In this document: piece after piece, positions 1 to 4,809 of the stretch
Layout: each line of letters opens with the position of its first letter
Position numbering within the stretch: the first letter of the stretch is position 1
Position numbers and translations under genes: made by a program
Assembly (NCBI GenBank): GCA_039177895.1
Contig: JBCDFO010000255.1
Coordinates: 1 to 7,278 of the forward strand
Origin: JBCBEX01 sp039177895
GTDB lineage: Bacteria > Bacteroidota > Rhodothermia > Rhodothermales > Rubricoccaceae
Reading direction: 5' to 3'
Length of the DNA stretch: 7,278 nucleotides
The notes under the pieces: generated by a model
Database searches by the model: none
What the model saw: only the letters and a program-made list of their open reading frames with translations
Told to the model about the DNA's origin: nothing

Positions 1-130
1 GCCCCTCAGCGTCCGGCGCGACGAGCGCGGAGGTCCACGGCTGCGCCGCCGCAGGCGTCAGCGCGAGGATGCACAGCAGGCTGATGAGCGAAATCAGGAG
101 GTGCGCTAAGCGAAGTAGACGCATGGGCAT
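1..130 (-). CDS. N-terminal fragment of a secreted protein (signal peptide; runs off left edge)
   Basis: Read on the minus strand, an open frame begins with ATG at 130-128 (a second in-frame ATG lies at 124-122) and stays open to the window edge, giving 43 residues. The start MPMRLLRLAH is followed by a hydrophobic core (about residues 11-25) and then TPAAAQ, a classic signal-peptidase I site with cleavage expected after A29. The other secreted protein of the window (start 6253) has the same Ala-X-Ala-Gln ending. The cysteine in LLC is not in a lipobox, because the residue before it is Leu and not Gly, Ala or Ser, so this is probably not a lipoprotein. Only about 14 mature residues are visible, so the function cannot be named. 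The gene is divergent from the gene at 260. The choice between the two ATG codons is open; neither has a Shine-Dalgarno sequence. Confidence 0.72.
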   Translation of the reverse strand, partial: MPMRLLRLAHLLISLISLLCILALTPAAAQPWTSALVAPDAEG

Positions 131-197
131 ACGAGACAGGTCGGCAAGGGAGGGCTCGGTGCCGAGGGGCAAAACATACGCCGGTCTCATTTTGCGC

Positions 198-227
198 TTG
201 CGCTGGCTGTCAGATCTCATTACTTTG
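198..227 (+). promoter_or_regulatory. Candidate Bacteroidota-type promoter for the 260-1718 cassette
   Basis: A TTG at 198-200 is followed after 19 bases by TTACTTTG (220-227), which matches the Bacteroidota -7 consensus TAnnTTTG at seven of eight positions; the usual gap to the -33 TTTG/TTG is 19-21 bases. Transcription would begin about base 233-236, leaving a leader of roughly 25 bases before the ATG at 260. This AT-rich stretch stands out against the GC-rich surroundings. The call rests on pattern matching to a consensus established in Bacteroides and Flavobacterium, so its use in this organism is inferred. Confidence 0.42.
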
Positions 228-238
228 ATTTACAAAGT
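222..238. promoter_or_regulatory. Perfect inverted repeat ACTTTG-N5-CAAAGT, candidate operator
   Basis: Six-base arms ACTTTG (222-227) and CAAAGT (233-238) are perfect reverse complements around the spacer ATTTA. The repeat covers the candidate -7 element and the expected transcription start, where a bound repressor would block initiation. A winged-helix regulator is encoded in the cassette just downstream (1365-1718), so autoregulation is a reasonable inference. A five-base spacer and this size suit a dimeric winged-helix protein, but no binding data are available. Confidence 0.4.
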
Positions 239-259
239 TCTTGTATCCCTTCTATTCGT

Positions 260-967
260 ATGACTCGTCCCGACCGCAAGCCGCTCCGCCGTGGGGCCGC
301 GCCTGGTCCGCCCCCGCACGAGGCCGCGACGGCCCAGCTCCGCTTCATTCGCGCCACGATGGAGCGCTCGGCGCGCTTCACCGCCGTACCCGGCTGGGGC
401 GGCGTCGCGATGGGCGTGACCGCGCTCGCGGCCGCCTGGCTTGCTGCTTCGCAGCCGACCGTCGCCGGGTGGCTCCGCGTGTGGGCCGCCGAGGCCGTCG
501 TGGGGGTGCTCCTCGGCGTGGCCTTCCTCGCGCACAAGGTGCGGGGCGAGGGGCTCGACCTGCTCGCCGGGCAGGCGCGCAAGTTTATGCTTGGCCTCGC
601 TCCTGCGGTGGGGGTCGGCGTGCTGCTCACGCTCGCGCTCTACGCGTTCGACACCGGCGGACTGTTCGCGCGCGCTGCAGAGGCAGGCGTCTACTACGAT
701 GCCGACGGTCTGGGCGCGGACGGAACGGCGATGCTCGCGACGCGGCGCCTGCTGCCGGGCGTCTGGCTGCTGTGCTACGGCGTCGGCGTGGCGTCGGCGG
801 GCATGTTCTCGGTGCGGCTCGTCCCGCTGATGGGAGCCTGCTTCCTCGCGCTCGGCGCACTGGCGCTGCTCAGCCCCGCCGCCTGGGGCGACGCCTACCT
901 CGCGGCGGGATTCGGCGGCCTCCACATCGTCTTCGGCCTCCTCGTCGCCCGCAAGTACGGCGGCTGA
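260..967 (+). CDS. Six-helix integral membrane protein of a regulator-linked family, function unknown
   Basis: This 235-residue protein has a basic, proline-rich cytoplasmic N-terminus (1-25), then an amphipathic segment with RFIRATMERSARFTAVPGWG (28-47). Six hydrophobic segments follow at about 43-63, 70-92, 108-130, 164-182, 188-206 and 211-231. The loop at 131-163 is acidic (DTGG, YYDADGLGADG) and may face outside. I recall the TMERS..FTAVPGWG motif from uncharacterised membrane proteins, often encoded beside a winged-helix regulator, as here; that is recollection and not a search result. No catalytic motif or transporter signature is visible. The start is the ATG 22-27 bases after the predicted transcription start; no Shine-Dalgarno is present. 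The next gene begins 15 bases after the stop, so the two are probably cotranscribed. A role in membrane sensing or modulating the regulator is possible but unproven. Confidence 0.85.
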   Translation: MTRPDRKPLRRGAAPGPPPHEAATAQLRFIRATMERSARFTAVPGWGGVAMGVTALAAAWLAASQPTVAGWLRVWAAEAVVGVLLGVAFLAHKVRGEGLDLLAGQARKFMLGLAPAVGVGVLLTLALYAFDTGGLFARAAEAGVYYDADGLGADGTAMLATRRLLPGVWLLCYGVGVASAGMFSVRLVPLMGACFLALGALALLSPAAWGDAYLAAGFGGLHIVFGLLVARKYGG

Positions 968-982
968 CGCTCCCCTCACCTC

Positions 983-1372
983 ATGTCCACACTCGCTCCT
1001 CGTATCGCTTATCGCGCGGGCCTCGGCCTGGCTGGGGCGTCCACGCTGTTCCTGTTCGTGGTAAGCCTGGGCGTTGGACTCATCGGGGCTGATGGGGACC
1101 CGGCGAACCTGCTCTACCTCGGCGTGATCGCGCTCGGCGTAGTCGGGGCGCTCGTCGCGCGCTTCCGGGCGAGCGGGATGGTCGTCGTGCTCGCCGCGAT
1201 GGCGCTCGTGCAGGCGGGCATCGGCCTCTATGCCATGGTCGCGGGGCTAGGGCGCCCGTACAGCAGCGCGCTCGAACTGCTCGGCCTGACGGGCCTCTTC
1301 GTCGCGCTCTTCCTCACGGCCGCCTGGCTCTTCCACCACGCCGCCCACTCAACCACCGCCACGCATGCCTAA
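983..1372 (+). CDS. Small four-helix membrane protein, function unknown
   Basis: This 129-residue protein consists almost wholly of four hydrophobic segments, at about 15-35, 40-60, 64-87 and 97-117. A short basic stretch (ARFRASGM, 59-66) between the second and third helices suggests a cytoplasmic loop. It ends in a His/Thr-rich tail (HHAAHSTTATHA). I see no enzymatic motif. The type resembles small uncharacterised four-helix membrane proteins found widely in Gram-negative bacteria, with the RFR..GM loop as a shared feature; this is from memory. It lies 15 bases after the six-helix protein gene and its end overlaps the regulator gene by 8 bases (1365-1372), which points to translational coupling within one operon. 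No Shine-Dalgarno precedes the ATG. Confidence 0.8.
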   Translation: MSTLAPRIAYRAGLGLAGASTLFLFVVSLGVGLIGADGDPANLLYLGVIALGVVGALVARFRASGMVVVLAAMALVQAGIGLYAMVAGLGRPYSSALELLGLTGLFVALFLTAAWLFHHAAHSTTATHA

Positions 1373-1718
1373 ATCAAAAAACAAGCTCCGCCGCGCGCCG
1401 CGCTTGGAAGCCGCAGCCCCATTCGCGCCCGACCTCGACACGACCATCCATCAGCGCATCCGCCTCGGTATCGTCTCGGCGCTGGCCGCGGGCGGGACGA
1501 TGAGCTTCACCGACCTCAAGACCGCGCTCGACCTCACCGACGGCAACCTGTCCGTCCACGCGCGCAAGCTCGAAGACGCAGGCTACGTCGCCTGCCGCAA
1601 GTTCTTCGACGACCGCACGCCGCGTACCGAGTACGACCTCACCGACGCGGGCCGCACCGCCCTCACGCGCTACCTCGACCAGATGGAAGCCATCATCCGC
1701 GCCACACGCATCAAGTAG
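1365..1718 (+). CDS. Winged-helix DNA-binding transcriptional regulator (HTH_34-type)
   Basis: This 117-residue protein is a single winged-helix domain with a basic N-terminal extension (MPKSKNKLRR). The pattern is characteristic: HQRIRLGIVSAL (29-40, helix 1), MSFTDLKTALDLTDGN (46-61, helix 2 and turn), LSVHARKLEDAGYV (62-75, recognition helix), then a wing with RKFFDDRTPRTEYDLTDAGR (78-97) and a C-terminal helix (98-114) for dimerisation. The F(T)xLK..L.LTDGNLS.H.RKLE.AGYV and PRT.Y.LT..GR signatures match the Pfam HTH_34 winged-helix family related to MarR/ArsR. It has no metal-binding cysteines and no effector domain. Its start overlaps the upstream membrane-protein gene by 8 bases. It probably regulates its own operon, possibly at the inverted repeat 222-238. 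Ligand and wider targets are unknown. Confidence 0.93.
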   Translation: MPKSKNKLRRAPRLEAAAPFAPDLDTTIHQRIRLGIVSALAAGGTMSFTDLKTALDLTDGNLSVHARKLEDAGYVACRKFFDDRTPRTEYDLTDAGRTALTRYLDQMEAIIRATRIK

Positions 1719-1744
1719 GAAGTCAGAAGTACGACGTGAGAAGT
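1718..1744. repeat. Degenerate short repeat GGAAGT/AGAAGT/AGAAGT
   Basis: Starting at the final base of the regulator stop codon, GGAAGT (1718-1723), AGAAGT (1725-1730) and AGAAGT (1739-1744) follow each other, separated by C and by ACGACGTG. The stretch has the look of an interspersed intergenic repeat fragment. It lies on the boundary between the GC-rich cassette and the lower-GC genes, and contains the GTG proposed as the start of the next gene. Whether it recurs in the genome cannot be seen here. Confidence 0.35.
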
Positions 1745-2245
1745 GCATCCATCAAAGACCGAGCGGTAGGGGCCGCACTGTTTGGCGCGGCAGCGGTCAT
1801 GCTGTGGTCCGCGTCGTGGGTAGTGGCGCGTGCGTTGGGATGGAGCGATCTGTGGTACTTCGCCGAAATCGGAGCCACGGCATCGATCCCGTCTGCACTC
1901 CTCCTTGGTGCCCTCGCTGCTCCGCGTGTCGTGTCGGATGCGTTGGCAACAGGGAGTACGAAACGAGGATGGGTGGCCGGTTTAGTGACCACCGGCAAGA
2001 TCTACGAACTCAGCGCGCTGCTGGTGGCGGTGGCGTTTGCCTTTGCAGGGGTAGGCGATTTCGTGACAGACATACAAACGGATCCCCTCGGTAGCCTCGC
2101 TCAAGCTCCCTCCTTCCTTCTTTCACTCCTCCTGTTTTTCCTCTTCGCCACCCTCTTTGGAATCCCCTTTCTCTTGCCCTCGCTTGCGCTCGGCGCGGCT
2201 GCTGGCTGGCTGTGCTACCTCTACGCCTTGAGGACTCGACTATGA
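1736..2245 (+). CDS. Multi-pass membrane protein, unrecognised
   Basis: This 169-residue protein from a GTG start is strongly hydrophobic, with likely membrane segments at about 11-32, 43-63, 87-109, 124-146 and 147-165. The short N-terminus RSASIKDR is polar and positive, consistent with a cytoplasmic start. The loop at 64-86 has TKRGW and the loop at 110-123 has TDIQTDP. No family was recognised. The next in-frame ATG (1799) would remove most of the first membrane segment, so GTG at 1736 is preferred, but that codon sits inside a short repeat and the start is uncertain. Base composition is lower in GC than the upstream cassette (36 of 60 by hand count at 1981-2040). The stop overlaps the next small gene by ATGA. 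Residues 5-17 resemble the N-terminus of that small protein. Confidence 0.68.
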   Translation: MRSASIKDRAVGAALFGAAAVMLWSASWVVARALGWSDLWYFAEIGATASIPSALLLGALAAPRVVSDALATGSTKRGWVAGLVTTGKIYELSALLVAVAFAFAGVGDFVTDIQTDPLGSLAQAPSFLLSLLLFFLFATLFGIPFLLPSLALGAAAGWLCYLYALRTRL

Positions 2246-2376
2246 CCATCAACGAACGCATCATAGGGGCTGCGCTCCTAGGTAGCTGCGACGAAGGCAT
2301 CCGTGACTGGATGCCGGAGCGACTACTGCGGGCGTACGACGAACAAATCATCGCTCGCGACAAGCATGTGAGGTGA
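2242..2376 (+). CDS. Small 44-residue protein, translationally coupled, unrecognised
   Basis: The ATG at 2242 overlaps the upstream TGA as ATGA, the classic arrangement for stop-restart coupling. GAGG at 2230-2233 lies 8 bases before the ATG, one of very few Shine-Dalgarno-like sequences in the window. The product begins MTINERIIGAALLGSC, continues with DEGIRDWMPERLLRAYDEQ and ends IIARDKHVR. The first part resembles residues 5-17 of the preceding membrane protein (T/S-I-N/K-E/D-R-x-I/V-G-A-A-L-L/F-G). The second part is charged and probably helical. It could be a genuine small partner protein or the remnant of a decayed tandem copy of the upstream gene. No function can be assigned. Confidence 0.45.
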   Translation: MTINERIIGAALLGSCDEGIRDWMPERLLRAYDEQIIARDKHVR

Positions 2377-2402
2377 AGTAGGCCTGAGAGCCGAAAAGAT
2401 CC

Positions 2403-2942
2403 ATGGAGATCGTCTTCGTACTTCTCATTGGTGTGTTTGTCGTGGGTCTGCTCACGATCAGGCTGCTTCAGGCAGGCGGCGATGAGTCCGCTTACAAAGT
2501 GGGTTTCCCAGTCGAGCAGTTTTCCTGCGAGAGCGACCACGAGCTCTCCTTAGCGCAGGCACCTCAACACCTACGAGTCCGGAGAAGCAGCGACCATGTC
2601 CTAGTTACGGAGCAGCCTTACGGCATACCTGGATCGTCACGAACCTTCTGGACCTCCGGATGGCCTGATAAGCTGACAGGAGTAATTGAGCAGAAAGGAG
2701 ACCGCTTGGTGTTCTCGGTGAGGGCAAATCTCAGCACTTCGCTCACGTGGGCATTCCTAGCCCTTTTCTCTTTCGCGCTCGCGTGGATCGTTGCCTTCCG
2801 AACGCCTGAGCTTCACTTCGTAGATAAAGCTGTCCTCCTCGGACTCGTTGCTTCCGCTTTCAGCGTCTTAGCCTCCTTCGTTTGGAGAGCTAAAAAAAGA
2901 GCAGCGCTGCTAGCAACAGATCTGGGCTTCCCACTAGACTGA
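2403..2942 (+). CDS. Membrane-anchored protein with a soluble middle domain, unrecognised
   Basis: This 179-residue protein starts with a hydrophobic helix at residues 3-22, followed by a polar domain at about 23-112 and two further hydrophobic segments at about 113-132 and 141-162. It ends in a basic stretch WRAKKRAALL (161-170), which suggests a cytoplasmic C-terminus. The middle domain contains PVEQFSCESDHELSL, LVTEQPYGIPGS and TFWTSGWPDKLTG; its composition suggests a small beta-rich fold, but I do not recognise it. GC is clearly lower than in the flanking genes (34 of 60 at 2581-2640 and 32 of 60 at 2821-2880, against 49 of 60 at 3121-3180 in the prenyltransferase gene), which hints at foreign origin. 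It follows the small gene by 26 bases and may share its transcript. No Shine-Dalgarno is evident. Confidence 0.72.
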   Translation: MEIVFVLLIGVFVVGLLTIRLLQAGGDESAYKVGFPVEQFSCESDHELSLAQAPQHLRVRRSSDHVLVTEQPYGIPGSSRTFWTSGWPDKLTGVIEQKGDRLVFSVRANLSTSLTWAFLALFSFALAWIVAFRTPELHFVDKAVLLGLVASAFSVLASFVWRAKKRAALLATDLGFPLD

Positions 2943-2970
2943 ACACTCCTGTACTCTCAAACCCTCACAC

Positions 2971-2993
2971 GCCGCCAATACGGCTTTTCTTTC
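2971..2993 (+). terminator. Weak candidate terminator after the low-GC genes
   Basis: GCCG (2971-2974) and CGGC (2981-2984) form a four-base GC stem with loop CCAATA, immediately followed by TTTTCTTTC. Position (just past the stop at 2942 and before the next gene) and the U-rich tail fit an intrinsic terminator, but the stem is short, so strength is doubtful. Confidence 0.3.
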
Positions 2994-3000
2994 CTCTCAA

Positions 3001-3017
3001 TACTTTAAAATGCAAAG
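3001..3017. promoter_or_regulatory. Second copy of TACTTT-N6-CAAAG, over the prenyltransferase start
   Basis: TACTTT (3001-3006) and CAAAG (3013-3017) repeat exactly the arrangement at 221-237, with the same six-base spacing, and span the ATG at 3010. The arms CTTT and AAAG are complementary, giving a partial palindrome. It may be a second binding site for a common regulator, or chance in an AT-rich start region. Confidence 0.2.
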
Positions 3018-3798
3018 CTATTTGACCCAGCCGAAACCCTTCCACCTCGCCTGCATCATGGACGGCAACGGGCGCTGGGCGATGCGACGCGGGCGGCCTC
3101 GCACCGACGGCCACCGTGCGGGCGTCGAGGCCGTGCGGCGCGTGGTGGAGGCGGCGCCGGGGCTGGGCGTCTCGACGCTCACGCTCTACGCCTTCTCAGC
3201 CGATAACTGGAAGCGGCCCGAGGCCGAGGTGTCGGCGCTGATGGCGCTCTTCCGTTGGGCGCTGCGCCGCGAGATCGTGCGGCTCAAGCGTGCGGGCGTG
3301 CGTCTGAGCGTGATCGGGCGGCGCGACCGGTTGCCCGAGGCGCTCCGCAATGCCATCGCGCGGGGCGAGTGGGAGACGCGGCGCGGCACCCGGCTGCACC
3401 TCCGCATCGCCGTGGACTACAGCGCCCGCGACGCGCTCGTGGAGGCCGCCCGCCGCTGCCAGGCCTCGGGCGAAGCCCTCTCCTGCGACGCCAGCGCCCG
3501 CGACGCCTTCGCGCGGCACCTCGCCGCCGCGATGCATCCAGCGACGCTACCCGGCACCCCCATGTTTGAAGCGGGGGCACCCGACGTGGACCTCGTCGTG
3601 CGCACGGCGGGGGAGCAGCGGCTCTCCGACTTCCTGCTCTGGGAGTGCGCCTACGCCGAGTTCGCCTTCCTGGACCGCTGCTGGCCCGAGATGGACGCCA
3701 ACGCCCTCGCCGCGGTCCTCGCTGACTTCCGCAGCCGCACCCGAAAGTTCGGCGCGCTCCCCGGCGGCCCTGCTGGCACCCTCGCTGAGGCCGCCTGA
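3010..3798 (+). CDS. uppS: cis-Prenyltransferase, undecaprenyl diphosphate synthase (UppS) family, divergent
   Basis: UppS-family enzymes condense isopentenyl diphosphate onto an allylic diphosphate in cis, normally making the C55 lipid carrier for cell-wall synthesis. All landmarks are present in this 262-residue protein: HLACIMDGNGRWA (12-24) with catalytic D18 and the N20-G-R-W23 loop, GHRAGVEAVR (34-43), LTLYAFSADNWKRP (57-70), and VVRTAGEQRLSDFLLW (196-211) with R198, E202, R204 and S206 for diphosphate binding, then AYAEF (214-218) with metal-binding E217. Two sites depart from E. coli: the NYGGR motif is DYSAR (136-140), and SN after the RxS motif is SD (206-207). About seven extra residues lie just before VVRT (roughly 176-191). 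These changes suggest a paralog with another chain length or role and not the housekeeping enzyme. The ATG at 3010 leaves a normal N-terminus and follows an A-rich stretch. A ferritin-like gene follows after 63 bases. Confidence 0.93.
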   Translation: MQSYLTQPKPFHLACIMDGNGRWAMRRGRPRTDGHRAGVEAVRRVVEAAPGLGVSTLTLYAFSADNWKRPEAEVSALMALFRWALRREIVRLKRAGVRLSVIGRRDRLPEALRNAIARGEWETRRGTRLHLRIAVDYSARDALVEAARRCQASGEALSCDASARDAFARHLAAAMHPATLPGTPMFEAGAPDVDLVVRTAGEQRLSDFLLWECAYAEFAFLDRCWPEMDANALAAVLADFRSRTRKFGALPGGPAGTLAEAA

Positions 3799-3861
3799 CT
3801 CGCCCTGCTTGACCTGCTTCGCCCCCGTTCATTCGCCCCAGTTCACCTGCCCTGCTGCTCG

Positions 3862-4680
3862 ATGCCCTGCTCCCGCTTTCGCCCGACGACCGACTGGCAC
3901 GCCTACTTCACCCGCAACGCCATCGCGCCGCGCTCGATTCCGTGGCAGGAGGGTGTCCGCTGGAGCGTCGACGACCGCCGCGCCGTGGTGCGCTCCGTGC
4001 AGGAGTTCCAACTCGGCGAGCAGTCGGAGGGCCGCTACCTCCAGCGCTGCGCCGATGCGTATGCCGCCGCGCACGACGACCCGGCCTACAGCGCGACGAT
4101 GGCACTCTTCATCCGCGAGGAGCAGCGCCATGCGCGTGAACTGGCGCAGTTGCTCACCGCTGCTGTGGTACCGCTCAAGACCCGCACGGGCGTCGACCTC
4201 GTCTTCCGAGGCCTGCGCAAGCTGCGGGTGCGGCGGTCGCCGAGCCTGGAGAACTGCTTGCGCGTGCTCGTCACCGCCGAGACCGTCGCAACGCAGTACT
4301 ACGCCGCACTCCGCGACGCGACGGCGTGCCCGGTGACACAGGCGCTCTGCCGCCAGATCCTCCGCGACGAGGCCGCGCACCTCCGCTTCCACGCCGAGCG
4401 GCTGGCGCGCTTCCAACGCGAACGCTCCGCTCGCTATGCCGCGTGGGTGGACCGCCTCCATGGCGCGCTCCTCGCTGCGACGTGCCTCGCGGTGTGGCCG
4501 GGGCACCGGCGGGTCTTCCGCCGCGCAGGCGTGTCGTACCGCGCCTTCGCTGCTGGCTGCCAGCGCACCCTCGACCGCCGTGTGCTGCGGGTCGGCTGGC
4601 CGTGCCGCGCCCAGGCTCACTCGGTCTCTCCGCTACACGCCGTCTCCACGTCCTCCGACACCCTCGCTCGGGCGGCCTGA
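3862..4680 (+). CDS. Ferritin-like di-iron protein, possible oxidase or hydroxylase
   Basis: This 272-residue protein carries two ExxH pairs and two further helix glutamates in the order expected for a ferritin-like four-helix di-iron site: E53 or E56 (QLGEQSEGRY), E87-Q-R-H90 (FIREEQRHA), E140 (LVTAETVATQYY) and E170-A-A-H173 (ILRDEAAHLRFH). Members of the superfamily store iron, reduce peroxide or oxidise and hydroxylate substrates; which applies here cannot be read from sequence. There are no rubredoxin cysteines as in rubrerythrin. After the core comes a mildly hydrophobic stretch GALLAATCLAVW (201-212) that may contact membrane, then a basic tail. It lies 63 bases after the prenyltransferase gene, same strand, which suggests cotranscription and perhaps modification of a prenyl lipid. 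The ATG is the only in-frame ATG or GTG after the upstream stop. No Shine-Dalgarno is visible. Confidence 0.82.
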   Translation: MPCSRFRPTTDWHAYFTRNAIAPRSIPWQEGVRWSVDDRRAVVRSVQEFQLGEQSEGRYLQRCADAYAAAHDDPAYSATMALFIREEQRHARELAQLLTAAVVPLKTRTGVDLVFRGLRKLRVRRSPSLENCLRVLVTAETVATQYYAALRDATACPVTQALCRQILRDEAAHLRFHAERLARFQRERSARYAAWVDRLHGALLAATCLAVWPGHRRVFRRAGVSYRAFAAGCQRTLDRRVLRVGWPCRAQAHSVSPLHAVSTSSDTLARAA

Positions 4681-4712
4681 GCCACACCGTCTCTCCAGCG
4701 CCCGGCCCCATT

Positions 4713-4757
4713 GGGCGGTCTGCAAGCCGCCCCTACGAGCGGGGTCCTCCGACCGCC
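4713..4757. repeat. Intergenic element of nested inverted repeats
   Basis: GGGCGG (4713-4718) pairs with CCGCCC (4727-4732) around TCTGCAAG, in which T-G-C-A at the centre extends the near-palindrome. GGTC (4743-4746) pairs with GACC (4751-4754) around CTCC. The outer ends also pair: GGCGGTC (4714-4720) with GACCGCC (4751-4757). Alternative structures are therefore possible. The sequence has the look of the GGGCGG..TGCA..CCGCCCCTAC hairpins dispersed between genes in many bacterial genomes. There is no T-run after either hairpin, so an intrinsic terminator is less likely. Confidence 0.5.
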
Positions 4758-4809
4758 ACCGAACCACGGCAACACTGCCTCACCGAATCACCGAACTACT
4801 CCCAACCCC

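Noticed and set aside
65..75. Lipoprotein lipobox in the left-edge secreted protein
   Set aside because: The cysteine is preceded by Leu-Leu, and the -1 position must be Gly, Ala or Ser; an Ala-Ala-Ala-Gln signal-peptidase I site follows.
230..979. Long minus-strand open frame opposite the six-helix membrane protein gene
   Set aside because: Its product is an Arg/Glu/Ala-rich low-complexity chain without domains, as expected opposite a GC-rich gene. The plus-strand frame has clear membrane helices and operon context.
241..1092. Plus-strand open frame in another phase over 260-967
   Set aside because: Arg/Gly/Pro-rich composition typical of a shifted GC-rich frame, and no recognisable domain.
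2010..2540. Minus-strand open frame across the small gene and the next gene start
   Set aside because: Low-complexity Arg/Ser-rich product, spans the boundaries of three plus-strand genes that are better supported by membrane helices and ATGA coupling.
3284..4620. Several long frames on both strands overlapping the prenyltransferase and ferritin-like genes
   Set aside because: All overlap frames with conserved catalytic motifs and themselves show only Arg/Pro/Ala-rich sequence.
4711..4809. Extended TTG start for the CreD-like protein
   Set aside because: The 33 extra residues are low complexity, come from the hairpin element, and would move the N-terminal membrane helix inward; the ATG at 4810 gives the expected topology.
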